From Gnetum montanum (lineage: Eukaryota; Streptophyta; Gnetopsida; Gnetales; Gnetaceae): 64,000 nucleotides of DNA. The notes beneath the pieces are model-generated. The model searched no databases and had not been told where the DNA came from. It was given only the letters and a program-made list of their open reading frames with translations. Where the stretch lies: the NCBI GenBank assembly GCA_015680685.1, contig MNCI01033474.1:473361-537360 (forward strand), in the 5' to 3' direction. Position numbers and translations under genes: made by a program. Below are positions 44,701 through 52,974 of this stretch, in pieces; within the stretch, counting starts at the first letter, position 1, and each line of letters starts with the position of its first letter.

Positions 44701-47196
44701 CAGGTCCCATGGACCTTTCAAAACAGACAGAAACGAGCATTGACACCCCGCCCGCTAGTCCATACCCTTGGACTAGCCTGACTATAGAATGAAACCAAAC
44801 AAAACACAAAAATAATAAAAAACTCACAATGTGACGTCTGCAGACCCCTTAAAGGTGTCGGGGCAGATGCCTACACTTATAGTCAGGCCTTAATTGTGAG
44901 TGCAGCATACCAAGCTGCACACGATGTTCTTCAGTATCAATGAAAGCAGCTGCATGTTGAAAGATCTTCAGTATCAATGAAAGCAGCTGCATGTTGAAAG
45001 ATTTTGAAAGTTTCGGTCTTTCTGGCCTGTGTAGCAAGAGTACCCATGCCATTAGGATGCAATTTCACGAAAGCCAGCCGGATGTGTCAGTGTAGCTCTG
45101 GCCAAGTCACGTTACGATTAATGTGCATGCAGACATAAGGGTACTTCTCTTCCCGCAGCCAAGCGGTAGTGTTCTGCTCATGTGCTTACTTTAGCTACCG
45201 TTGGTGCTCTTCGTCCTCCTAGCGCTCATTCTCTCTTGGTTTCTCTGCTTCCCATTCTAGTGCCTTCCACTGTAACTTGTCTTGTTGCATCTCCTCCTTA
45301 AGTTCCTTGCGGAGCTGGTCTTCAGTGTTGCCTTAGTTGTTGCTTCCTCTGTGGCCCGTTGTCGACAAAGCTCATCCATTGTTTCCCGGTGGCGGAGCTA
45401 CAACTCATCTAGTTGTTGCTGAAAAACCTCCTCCCTCGCAGCCCACTTTGCCTTCCACATCCAATGCTCCTTAGCGTGCACCTTGAGTGCAGCCTCCTCT
45501 CTTGCCTGAGTGATCTGTGTGCACAGTGCCAATGAACTCTCCCCTGGCTCAGTTGCTTTTGCCTCAGTCGTCGGCCCTTTTGAAGCCATGACCACTAGCA
45601 CAATGGAATTTGGCAGAATCCCGACCATCTCATTAGTCTCCGGTCTCCTCCATTTTCTGTAGACGGAGTGGCAAGAAACCCCTACATCGCACATCATGGG
45701 AATCAGCCTAGCAGCCCTCCATAGGGCGAGTATCAGGCTTGAGTGCCACCTTGGCTGACAGTGCTGTAACAATGCTAGAAAAAACCCTTGCATGTTTACC
45801 TGGCTTCCCGCCTGGGAGAATTTATTTGAAGTTTCTTTAGATAGTTTTTAAGCCAGATGTGAATGGAATGCCTATAAACTATTTCATTAAATTTAATGTG
45901 CTAGGCCTTGCTATTTCTGCTGGGTCCATTCGGTATGTTACACATTCTGTGAAGTGAACCCATGTTTTTGTTTTTTTAGGTAAGTTTTGTCGGAATATAC
46001 CTTGGATTTTCCTTGTTCTTCATTGAAAAAGAAAACACAGAGAGCTTCATGTGTTTTACAGTGTTTTTTGTAAATATATTTTTGTAACTCAATATTTTCA
46101 GTTTTCACATTTGGAAATTTAGCTCGTGCATTCCTAGTTATTTTTGTCAACTTTAAGGTATTCCCAGCATGTAAGAACCTGAAGACTCTATCCACCCCAA
46201 TGGAATTGCAAATTTTCATCTCTCTGAATTGAACATGTTACCAGCATTTTGCAAGACAACAGGTTTAGCTGCTTGATAATATATGCCTCATCACTGAGGG
46301 TTACAGTTTTAAGTTCTACTTGCATCCCTTATAAAAAACATTTGTTCAGGTTGGTGCTAGCTGATATGGTGCTTGTATATCAAGACATCTCACTTGGTTA
46401 AGGGATGTATCTTGCATTCTACAAGTCACAGGTTCGATCTCAATAGGCTGTTGCTGAGATATACAAGAATTATGCAAACAGGGTTAGGATTGGACTGATC
46501 TAGGGTCTCATATGTAATTAAAAAATGACTTCAGTTTCAAAGATGCCTTATTTGAATAAAATCCCACTTTATATCTGTAACGTCCATCTATTTAACATTA
46601 TGTCAAACAATAGTCAATTTTATCTCCTGTTGATTTAATTGACATTAATCTAGCAGAACAATTATGGATTAAAGCTATCATCAGTGGAACCAGCACATAA
46701 ACAAAGCCCTGCGTTTCACAAAGTTTATCATTCATGCATAATTGAACATTGGATAACTTTGTAGAGAGTAATATAATTGACGCTTGGAACAAGAATCTGC
46801 TTAGAATTGTTGTTTTATTTCTTTAGTCATGAAGTCCATAATTTACTTGCTATAATATGATTAATTATTGTTTTTTCCTCTCAAGATTGCCTAATCTGTA
46901 ACACTTTGCTCCTTTAAATATTTTCTTGATTTTTTAAAATAATATTGTCTTTTCATGGTGGCTGTGACTAAGCTCAGAATTATCCGTAGTTTTGCCTTAT
47001 ATTTCATTATTGAAAACTTTACTTATAATGTGAGTAATTTTTAGGTTTTTTTTAAATATAAAGCTAGTGTTTCTGCAAATTGATTTACTTTTGCTTTTGC
47101 TTTTGTTTATGTTCCCTTGCAGGAAAGTAAAACACAAAAATGTTGTTCGATTTATCGGTGCTTGCACTAAACCACCTCAGCTCTGTATAGTAACAG
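23610..47196 (+). CDS. STY46-like: ACT-domain Ser/Thr/Tyr kinase, STY8/STY17/STY46 type; exons 1-10 of a gene running off the window
   Basis: Ten exons with GT-AG introns join in frame to 343 codons plus one base. Layout: N-terminal [18 protein letters not shown] (55-72); a variable linker (97-157); an ACT domain (about 165-235) with [30 protein letters not shown] and [12 protein letters not shown]; then a kinase domain with glycine loop [19 protein letters not shown] lysine K296, probable alpha-C Glu E314 and [20 protein letters not shown]. Arabidopsis STY8, STY17 and STY46 are cytosolic Raf-like kinases that phosphorylate chloroplast transit peptides, and ACT domains usually bind small ligands such as amino acids. 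HRD, DFG and APE exons are absent from the 16.8 kb after exon 10. Which paralogue this is cannot be told. All motifs visible are intact, so it is probably functional. Confidence 0.9.
25817..25931 (+). CDS. Kinase exon 2
   Basis: After CTCTCAG it completes Arg58 and continues [18 protein letters not shown] and [11 protein letters not shown], matching the conserved RYA.DV..ER.EDVL.H segment of STY kinases. It ends GAG before GTAGTT, phase 0. Intron 2 is 25932-28377. Confidence 0.9.
28378..28442 (+). CDS. Kinase exon 3 (short linker exon)
   Basis: Between TTTTCAG and GTAATT it reads [16 protein letters not shown] then ASGMI, ending GA (phase 2). I chose this donor because it is the downstream choice that keeps the frame open into exon 4. 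The donor after CAGATG gives a stop; one after GAGCA would also fit but is a weaker site and would shorten the linker. Confidence 0.65.
28687..28803 (+). CDS. Kinase exon 4 (linker exon)
   Basis: It reads [19 protein letters not shown] then [18 protein letters not shown], a hydrophilic linker before the ACT domain. It ends AATAG before GTATTG, phase 2. Intron 3 before it is only 244 bp. There is little conservation to lean on; support comes from phase compatibility on both sides. Confidence 0.7.
30413..30485 (+). CDS. Kinase exon 5 (start of ACT domain)
   Basis: After TTTTTCAG it gives [18 protein letters not shown] then KPKLLSQ, the first strand and helix of the ACT domain, ending CAG before GTATTT, phase 0. 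Confidence 0.92.
30486..33457 (+). other. Intron 5 of the kinase gene
   Basis: 2972 bp. It contains a solo copia LTR (32834-33083). The part around 30900-32400 has a different feel (TGCAGTTGCAAGCC-like strings, a minus-strand CTATAAATAG near 31170-31180) and may hold another old LTR whose ends I could not fix. Confidence 0.5.
32834..33083 (+). repeat. Solo copia-type LTR in intron 5, TSD GCAAT
   Basis: A 250-bp unit starts TGTTGTATATAAAG and ends TTGAAGGCTAGCA, flanked by exact GCAAT (32829-32833 and 33084-33088). A TATA box (CCTATAAAGAGG) lies near 32935. Its second half aligns with the LTR ending at 47686, which is followed by a tRNA-Met-type primer-binding site, so the family is copia-like. 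Confidence 0.88.
33458..33568 (+). CDS. Kinase exon 6 (core of ACT domain)
   Basis: Exactly 37 codons between TTTTGTAG and [24 protein letters not shown] then [19 protein letters not shown]. The G-L-N-I-x-E-A-H-x-F-S-T pattern is the hallmark of this ACT subfamily. Confidence 0.95.
33569..34998 (+). other. Intron 6 of the kinase gene
   Basis: 1430 bp of AT-rich sequence. A short GATGATGATGATG run near 33820 is the only feature noted. Confidence 0.5.
34999..35049 (+). CDS. Kinase exon 7 (end of ACT domain)
   Basis: Seventeen codons, [17 protein letters not shown], between GTGGTCAG and GTACTT, phase 0 at both ends. It supplies the last ACT helix (L..ALE.A). An upstream AG at 34950 would bring in a stop codon, so this acceptor is preferred. 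Confidence 0.8.
35050..36570 (+). other. Intron 7, part before the copia insertion
   Basis: Unclassified intron sequence with no coding signal. The intron resumes at 41913 after the inserted element. Confidence 0.5.
36576..37216 (-). repeat. Copia 3' LTR
   Basis: 641 bp. The minus strand starts TGTTGGAAAAATG and ends TATAACAACA. It matches 41251-41907 along its length. Confidence 0.93.
37217..37235 (-). other. Copia polypurine tract
   Basis: The minus strand reads TTCAAGGGGGAGTT directly before the 3' LTR, a classic copia plus-strand primer. Confidence 0.85.
37236..37906 (-). pseudogene. Copia RNase H
   Basis: [20 protein letters not shown], then [15 protein letters not shown] and [14 protein letters not shown] (37631-37906) are the copia RNase H start; after a stop, frames continue with KKMLWMKRF-like and HARTKHIDI-like segments to the polypurine tract. 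Several stops and shifts. Confidence 0.85.
37903..38923 (-). pseudogene. Copia reverse transcriptase
   Basis: N-terminal part at 38435-38923: [49 protein letters not shown] and [20 protein letters not shown], which includes the first catalytic Asp. A stop follows. The YVDD box is intact (38222-38233, [12 protein letters not shown]). The C-terminal part (37903-38118) has [19 protein letters not shown] and [14 protein letters not shown]. Broken by at least two stops or frameshifts. Confidence 0.9.
38924..39926 (-). pseudogene. Copia integrase core and linker
   Basis: The core (39369-39926) has all three catalytic acids: [12 protein letters not shown] (Asp), [13 protein letters not shown] (Asp) and [15 protein letters not shown] (Glu). 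A stop ends the core at PEAI. The linker to RT (38832-39206) has [13 protein letters not shown], the conserved copia segment after integrase, then a Q/E-rich region. Confidence 0.9.
39930..40392 (-). pseudogene. Copia protease and pre-integrase zinc region
   Basis: [17 protein letters not shown] is the aspartic protease site, with the usual DSGA turned to DSDA, so activity is unlikely. LGIGSISLQ and [21 protein letters not shown] follow, then [18 protein letters not shown] with the His pair of the integrase zinc finger. Confidence 0.85.
40480..41186 (-). pseudogene. Copia gag
   Basis: The N-terminal half (40791-41186) has [20 protein letters not shown], then [15 protein letters not shown] and a stop after LLDSLPVF. 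The second half carries [17 protein letters not shown] and an Arg/Ser-rich stretch. The zinc-knuckle region (about 40515-40575) reads [14 protein letters not shown]: the His is kept but Cys positions are lost. Confidence 0.85.
41251..41907 (-). repeat. Copia 5' LTR
   Basis: 657 bp. The minus strand starts TGTTGGAAAAATG (41907) and ends TATAACAACT (41251), with the last base mutated from the expected A. The following minus-strand bases (AGTAGTGGACC) do not match the usual tRNA-Met primer-binding site. Confidence 0.92.
41913..42684 (+). other. Intron 7, part after the copia insertion
   Basis: Intron sequence, T-rich, ending in a TTTTCTAG acceptor. No coding signal. Confidence 0.55.
42685..42827 (+). 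CDS. Kinase exon 8 (linker and glycine loop)
   Basis: After TTTTCTAG it reads [19 protein letters not shown], then [18 protein letters not shown] and the glycine loop SGSCGDL, ending TT before GTAAGT, phase 2. It is the first exon after the 7.6-kb intron that houses the copia element. Confidence 0.92.
42932..43039 (+). CDS. Kinase exon 9 (VAIK and alpha-C)
   Basis: [18 protein letters not shown] then FSQEVMIL: beta-strand 3 lysine (K296) and the alpha-C helix with E314. It ends AG before GTTAGT, phase 2. The intron before it is only 104 bp. Confidence 0.95.
43040..44530 (+). other. Intron 9, first part
   Basis: AT-rich intron sequence, no element recognised. Confidence 0.5.
44531..45800 (-). 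pseudogene. Decayed coiled-coil ORF of an unclassified element inside intron 9
   Basis: GC is higher than in the surrounding intron. The minus strand 45793-45398 is open and reads [39 protein letters not shown] and [20 protein letters not shown]. After a stop and a shift it continues [19 protein letters not shown] and [19 protein letters not shown] to about 45000. The Glu/Lys/Trp-rich heptad-like stretch indicates a coiled coil. No RT, integrase or transposase motif is visible, and LTRs were not found. The style (globular part plus coiled coil) is like ORF2 of element E, but no clear sequence match was seen. Confidence 0.4.
44929..45002. repeat. Exact 37-bp tandem duplication
   Basis: CTTCAGTATCAATGAAAGC and onwards is repeated exactly (44929-44965, 44966-45002). 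The unit is not a multiple of three, so it shifts the frame of the decayed ORF it sits in. Confidence 0.9.
45801..47122 (+). other. Intron 9, last part
   Basis: AT-rich intron sequence ending CCCTTGCAG. Nothing recognisable. Confidence 0.5.
47123..47196 (+). CDS. Kinase exon 10 (last one visible)
   Basis: [19 protein letters not shown] then LCIVT, ending ACAG before GTCTAA, phase 1. The next family residue is Glu (GAA), which the trailing G would start. No later exon was found to 64000. Confidence 0.93.
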
Positions 47197-47398
47197 GTCT
47201 AATCCTTCATCATTTTTGTGTTTACCTATAATTATTGATGAGGTAAATAGATAATGTCTTATTCAAAATTTATAGGATTTGATTCCCTTATTCACGATAG
47301 ACATTTTATGAATGTGTACGAATAATAAAATTTGTGTATCCTTTCTGAATTTCTTAGAATGCATGTTTTTGACCTACACAAAGTGCATCGCTAAGTTC

Positions 47399-47686
47399 TG
47401 TGGTTTTAATGGGTGGGTTCCACTTTGTGATTACCAACAAAATCCTAACCCTAGTTTTAATGGGTGGGTTCCACTTTGTGATTACCAACAAAATCCTAAC
47501 CCTAGAATAGAGAAAACCTTAAACCGTAAAACATCTTATAAAAATGTGCTTTTAATTCTATGTATGATGTATTCGATGAATTAACTGAATGTATTTCTTT
47601 TGAGTTGTTTCTATTGCATTCTACACATGCAAACTTTTTCATTGTTTCTCTCATTAGCTCAGGCATTTGCTTCTTGAAGGCTAGCA
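47399..47686 (+). repeat. Copia-type 5' LTR (copy H) with internal 51-bp duplication
   Basis: It ends TTCTTGAAGGCTAGCA and is followed at once by a primer-binding site. Its second half aligns with the solo LTR at 32834-33083 (TTGAGTTG, ACACATGC/ACACGCAT and GGCTAGCA strings in order). The start is uncertain: TGTGG at 47399 or TGG at 47401. Confidence 0.7.
47403..47504. repeat. Exact 51-bp tandem duplication
   Basis: GTTTTAATGGGTGGGTTCC to AATCCTAACCCTA occurs twice without a mismatch (47403-47453, 47454-47504), inside the U3 side of LTR H. Confidence 0.9.
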
Positions 47687-47698
47687 TGGTATCAAAGC
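47687..47698 (+). other. Primer-binding site (tRNA initiator Met type)
   Basis: TGGTATCAAAGC directly after an LTR end in GCTAGCA. The usual copia site is TGGTATCAGAGC, so there is one mismatch. Confidence 0.85.
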
Positions 47699-48541
47699 AT
47701 GTTAGCCACAGTTGAAGCTTGGAGTGTGAAAAGAGATATATGTAGATGGAACACATGAAAGGAAATATTTGTACACTTGCACCTTGAGTAGGGTATTGCT
47801 AAGTGACAGTTGATGCCAGATTTACTAGGAGCCACACACTCTAGTAGTGCATGAAGGCACACAATACTATGCAAAAGCATGCATGCAACAAAGGCAACAC
47901 ATGAAGGTAAGCACATAGCAGTGTGCAAAGGCAATAGATAACAGCACACAACAGTGCACAAAGGCACACAGGTGGTGGTCACACAAATTTGCAAAAATGT
48001 AGGTGACATGCACATGTATATGTGCAAGGTAGGTAATGCATGCATAGATTTATACAATGCATGCATAAATATGCACAACAAAGGTGTACACATATAGCTC
48101 TATACAATGTAGGATGTATGTACAAATATGCAAAACATAGATGGTGTATGCAAGGATTGCATGTGCACAATCAAAGACTGGTAATTGCAAGTGGTGCACA
48201 CGTGTTGCGAGTACATAGCCTTAGATGGAAACACCATAGGTAGCGTAAGGACTAATGCTTATTTTGCATAAAAACTATCCAACACATTGACAATCACTCC
48301 TTAGTGGCTACATAAGTTGTAGAAACCTGAAAGGGTGTGACTAAAGTAGTTTAGACCTTATGTAACAACGTTGTCCCTGAGAACGTTGTTCGGCACCCCA
48401 AGCGTTTCCCAAGCAGATTCTGAATCGGGACAAAACTCAAGAGGAATATGCCTTAGCAATCAACAATCTTGAAACACATGCCAACAAACGATGTGTTATT
48501 GTTAGCATGTCTCCTGAGCGGTGTTTCATAAACAATGTTCA
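47699..48541 (+). other. Leader/internal region of copia copy H
   Basis: From about 47850 to 48180 it is a degenerate low-complexity stretch rich in ATGCATGCA and CACATGTGCA-like strings. No gag start is clear before the nested element at 48542. Confidence 0.5.
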
Positions 48542-48924
48542 TGATACGCTAACAAGCTAGATAGGACTCCCTTGCTCCACTCACGTGGACACCACGGGGA
48601 CTGCCAGCTGAACCCTCTAGATTCATCACCGTGTGCTGGTAGTTGGTGTCGCGCTCCAAGGAGCGCACGCAACATCCCATAGCACATCCCATGACACACT
48701 CGGTAAAAACACCCCAACGCAGAGTTGAACTACGCAACCCTCCCAGGCAAGGTCCTACTGAGTGGGGTAATGAGGTAGGTCGTAGCCTCCTCTTTCTAAT
48801 GCATGGAACTGCCATGCTAGTATGGTTCCGAAGACACAAGGAGCGGAGGACCCCTTGTGCCCCCACGACCCTCGAACCGTGGGGGAGGTAGCAGGCTACC
48901 AGCAACCCTGCTACCTCTCTCACA
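48542..48924 (-). repeat. TRIM-like element 3' LTR
   Basis: 383 bp, GC-rich, with inverted-repeat potential around GGGGGAGGTAGCAGG and CCTGCTACCTC (about 48880-48915). Confidence 0.8.
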
Positions 48925-49088
48925 ATTCTCCCCCGCTTAAAACGAGCGACGCCCTCGGAGCATGGCCTAGGTAACCCACGAGGCTGCTACATCAAAACCA
49001 AGGGGGAATTCCGTCAATTCTGGGGAAGTACACCCATGCTATTCTGAGTCAAATTCGAAGGGATCTTTGGTTCTGGAAGGTCCAATCA

Positions 49089-49471
49089 CGATACGCTAAC
49101 AAGCTAGATAGCACTCCCTTGCTCCACTCACGTGGACACCACGGGGACTACTAGCTGAACCCTCTAGATTCATCACCGTGTGTTGGTAGTTGGTGTCGTG
49201 CTCCAAGGAGCGCATGCAACATCCCATAGCACGTCCCATGACACACCCGGTAAAAACACCCCAACGTAGAGTTGAACTACACGACCTTCCCAGGCAAGGT
49301 CCTACCGAGTGGGGTAATGAGGTAGGTTGTAGCCTCCTCTTACTAATGCATGGAACTACCATGCCAGTATGGTTTCGAAGAGACACGGAGCGGAGGACCC
49401 CTTGTGCCCCCACGGCCCCCGAACCGTGGGGGAGGTAGCAGGCTACCAGCAACCCTGCTACCTCTCTCACA
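49089..49471 (-). repeat. TRIM-like element 5' LTR
   Basis: 383 bp, the same length as its partner, with scattered substitutions. The last base of the LTR is G instead of A on the minus strand. Confidence 0.8.
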
Positions 49472-51520
49472 CCTTACACTATTTTTGCTACCTAATATGG
49501 AATATTTTTCAAAAGGGTCGATGAACTTTGAAAACCTAAAAGGGTTGATTCTACTGGGTTTGTGGTGTTCAAAGTAGCAAAAATAGTCCAAGTAGAAGTC
49601 TAAGCAGTAGGTTAGGGGCACATTTGTCTTTCCTACCCACTCTTAACATAGAAGTGATCCTTAATAATGGGTTTTGTGGATATGCTTGAGAATGACTACA
49701 AGCAAGGGTAAGTAGCAAGATTGGCCAGAAGAACTAGAGTCGAGAAGAAAAGCAAAGGTTCAACAAGAAGATTAAGAAGAATATGGCATATAAAAGAAGT
49801 AGCAAAAAGGGCTATTGTAGAGTAGAGTGGAACTCTGTATGAGCAGATAAACAGAAAGGTAATGTACAGTGGCTAGAGGAGACTAGGCAGTGATAGTGAC
49901 CATGGCTTTGCAATATTTGTCTGTGTTGTTGACAGGGAACAATCAAGACCTTACAGATCTAACAATCAGGATGAATATGAATTGATTGTTAATCAAGCTG
50001 ATGTCATTGATTGTGCAAATGTTGCTGCAACTTGTGCAGTTGACTGCTTGGTCATGAATATGGCAGTAACTCAAAACGTGATTTTTAGAAAGGACCTCTT
50101 TACAAATTGAATAAAAAATATTGTGGCTTAGTTACGGGCTAGATACAAACTCGTAACCAGTGAAAGGAATAAGAACTATGTTAATCAAACCTTGCAATGG
50201 AGCAAAGGGACTTCAATTGAGGAACATACTATACATTTTTCGTTTGAAGCAAAATCTACTGTCATTAAGTGCAGTGGTCAGAAAAAGTTTTTACATAAGT
50301 ATGAAAACAACACATGGAAAGGTAGATATGATGAAGAACATTATCAAGTACCTCATGGGGAAGCTAGAAGACAAGCACATGTCTTGAATGGTACTGCATA
50401 GATAGCACAAAAAGGACAACCTGTTTCACATTAGTTTATGGATGCTGCATACTACTACATAGTAGCCAATGTGAAAAATCCAACAAAGCTCTCTCGGAAG
50501 CACTTTGGCATGCTAGACTAGCAAATGTGCCTCTTTAAAGGATTTGCAAAGTCAAGGATGTTGCAAAGCATCTACAAGTGAAGACTCCATGATGTGAGGT
50601 TTACATCATGGGCAAAGTGACAAGGCATCCGTTCAAGAGAAGTAGTTGATAGTCTACAAGAAAGTTGGAGCCAGTACACTTTGATTTGTGTGGACTAATG
50701 CCTATAGAAATGTTTTGAGATAATTATTACTTCATCACCTTCATTGACATTTGCAACAAAATGATATGGATTAAATGCTTCAAATACAAACTCTAGGTTT
50801 TTGATTCCTTATAATTGTGGAAAGCTCTCTTTGAACAGGAATGTGGTTACACCATTAAGACATTGACTAGACAATGAAGGGGAGTATCTTCCAAAGAATT
50901 CAAAGAATTTCTAAAGAAGGAAGAGATTAGACATGAGGCCAAAATGCTAAGAACACCACAATAGAATGTTGTGCTAGCATGAATTACTAGAACACTAGTT
51001 GATCAGGCCAAGTCAATGCTAGTATACAAAAAGTTACTGGCCTATTTGTGGGGAGAAGCACTAGACATAACAATCTAAACAATGAATAGTTTCCTAGAAA
51101 AACATACAAAAACATCTAATGAAATGTGAACATGAAGTGCTTCTAGCATGAAAAGGTTAACTATTGTTTCCTAAAATATGAAGGAGAACCATGAACAAAA
51201 TAATCAAATAGTGAACAATCTCCTAGAAATTCATACAATATAATCAAGTGAAATATGAACAAGTTCAAAATGTTTGGTTCATAGTGCTATTGTTTAAGCT
51301 TGCTTGAGCTTTAGAACAAATTTCAACTATGTACAAGTAGGACTCTTTATCTAGTATGGAACAAATACAAAGGACTACAAGATGTTCATTGCACAACAAT
51401 GAAGGACTTTGATCCTGTGAGATGTAATCTTTGTATAGCAAGGTGAGTAGTCCATCATATCGGATGATAAAGCCAAAACCTATCACTTGAAGCATAATGA
51501 TCAAGCTTTGGGTGACTTAT
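49472..51520 (+). pseudogene. Copia copy H: gag to integrase remnant
   Basis: Plus-strand frames with many stops. A possible gag piece is near 49500. From 50200 the pre-integrase part reads LRNILYIFRLKQNLLSLSAV, followed near 50500 by a WHARLANVPLK-like stretch and, about 50670-50760, PVHFDLCGLMP, YYFITFIDICNKMIW and onward: the integrase start with its first Asp. Near 51000 the LVDQAKSMLVYK-like string fits the copia integrase tail. RT and RNase H were not seen, so the 3' half is deleted or too decayed. Confidence 0.65.
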
Positions 51521-52276
51521 ATGTAAGAATTTTAGTTTTTGGAGAAGGAAGTAATCCTCTAAATGTGATGACTTTGTCATAAACCTTAAAATCTATGAGA
51601 AAGTGGTAATACTAGTTGTCAAAGTAGCAACAAATTGCACTACGAAGACGACATGGTCAACAAGAACTAACACATGCACAATTTCAATAGCTAGAACAAT
51701 AGGAGGTGTAAAATTTGTTTTGATTTCAATGAAGAAGGCAATGCATATGTTCCTTAGCACTTCATAGGCAAGGGATGTTACAAAACTCATTATCTTCTAG
51801 ATTGGCAAGTTAGACACTCATAGTTAGTATTCAACGCAAGTGAGGAAGATGAAATAAGACTTCTAGACATCACCAAAAAGCCACTTGGTAGAGTAAAGTT
51901 TAAATAATTTAGAGATTGATTAGGATTAAGCAATACCTTAGCTAGATGATTGGCTAATTGATAGACTTAAGGCCACTTATGTTACGATGTTGCCCTTGAA
52001 AAGCATGCTACTGCATCAACCTTGAGTCCCAAGTTAGTAAGGAATGGAGGGTGGACTCAAGATGGACTACGCCTTAGTTTTTACAGTAGTTGCAATCATA
52101 GTAAGAGTCATGGTACTCGTTAGATGTTACTTAGAAGTGCAGCAACAATGCCTTAGGTGTGTACACATGCATAACAACCTAGGATATACACACATGCACA
52201 CACATGGGACAAACCATAACACAATGTGATGCAAGATATCATAACAAGACAACAAGGAATGCACATTTGGCCCTAT
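51521..52276. other. Unclassified repeat DNA
   Basis: No coding signal. The part at 51955-52080 (TTATGTTACGATGTTGCCC, GGACTACGCCTTAG) resembles 48357-48450 (TTATGTAACAACGTTGTCC, GGAATATGCCTTAG), so the two are copies of the same repeat. Confidence 0.4.
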
Positions 52277-52930
52277 TGATGGGACATCACCTAGTCCTAA
52301 GATGTCAGTCCTCATTTGTGTTGTGTGTTACATGGTTGTTGTTGTGCTTGTGTGTTTGACATATTTTCCAAGCATTTGGAGAAGTTTCAAGATTGAAGGG
52401 AGCTTGAATGAGAGGTTTAAGACTTCAAACCAAACACCTATTGAAGGGTTTGCCTAGAAAGATGTCTTTTGAAGACTTTTGTTGTAAAGATGTCTTTTGT
52501 ACTAGTAAGACTCTTTTTCTTGGATGAAAGACGTCTTTTCCATTAGTTGGATGTCTTATGTGCTTGCTTGGCTCTTGGGAAAGATGTCTTTTTGCACATG
52601 ATTTCCTCGTGGAAAAGACATCTTTCCATGCTAAAAGACATCTCCCTAGGTGAGACTAATGACCATAATTTTGTAATTTGGGTGCCAAGATATCTAGAAA
52701 ACTATAAATAGGCATCAAGGCGAAGAATGAAGAGAAGACAGAGGGTATCCAAGAGAGAGGTGCATGACAAGAGACTAGAGGAAACAGAAAAGTAAAGAAG
52801 AGGGTAAGGGAGAAGCTCATCTTGAGCAATCCTTGTAAGGCTTCAGAGCCATTGTGGATGTGTGAGTATGGTTGTGAGGGGATCTTGAGTCCTTGTCTTT
52901 CTTGTAATGTCCATGACAAGGCCTCATTGT
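52277..52930 (+). repeat. LTR (copy G-left)
   Basis: It starts TGATGGGACATCACCTAG and aligns with 54714-55395 through AAGATGTCTTTT repeats (about 52455-52650), a TATA box (CTATAAATAGGCATCAAG, about 52704) and AGCAATCCTTGTAAGGCTTC. The right end is uncertain. Confidence 0.75.
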
Positions 52931-52974
52931 GATGTTCTTAGCATTTTGTATCCAACAATTTCTACAATGATCTC

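Larger units (their letters stand above)
48542..49471 (-). mobile_element. TRIM-like non-autonomous LTR element, 930 bp
   Basis: Two 383-bp direct repeats (48542-48924 and 49089-49471) enclose only 164 bp. On the minus strand each LTR starts TGTGAGAGAGGTAGC and ends at CGTATCA or CGTATCG. Before the 3' LTR the minus strand has CGTTTTAAGCGGGGGAGAAT, a textbook polypurine tract. The internal part has no coding capacity. Frames inside the LTRs are open by chance in GC-rich DNA. No matching target duplication was found (gttca versus ccttac), and the primer-binding site is unclear. It sits inside copia copy H. Confidence 0.8.

Noticed and set aside
47692-48170. Cys/His/Met-rich minus-strand frames
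   Set aside because: They are produced by the CACATG/ATGCA low-complexity leader of copia copy H, not by a metal-binding protein gene.
48549-49470. Paired ~124-codon frames on the minus strand, nearly identical to each other
   Set aside because: They lie wholly inside the two LTRs of the TRIM-like element. GC-rich LTR sequence is open in several frames, and these span LTR structure rather than a gene.
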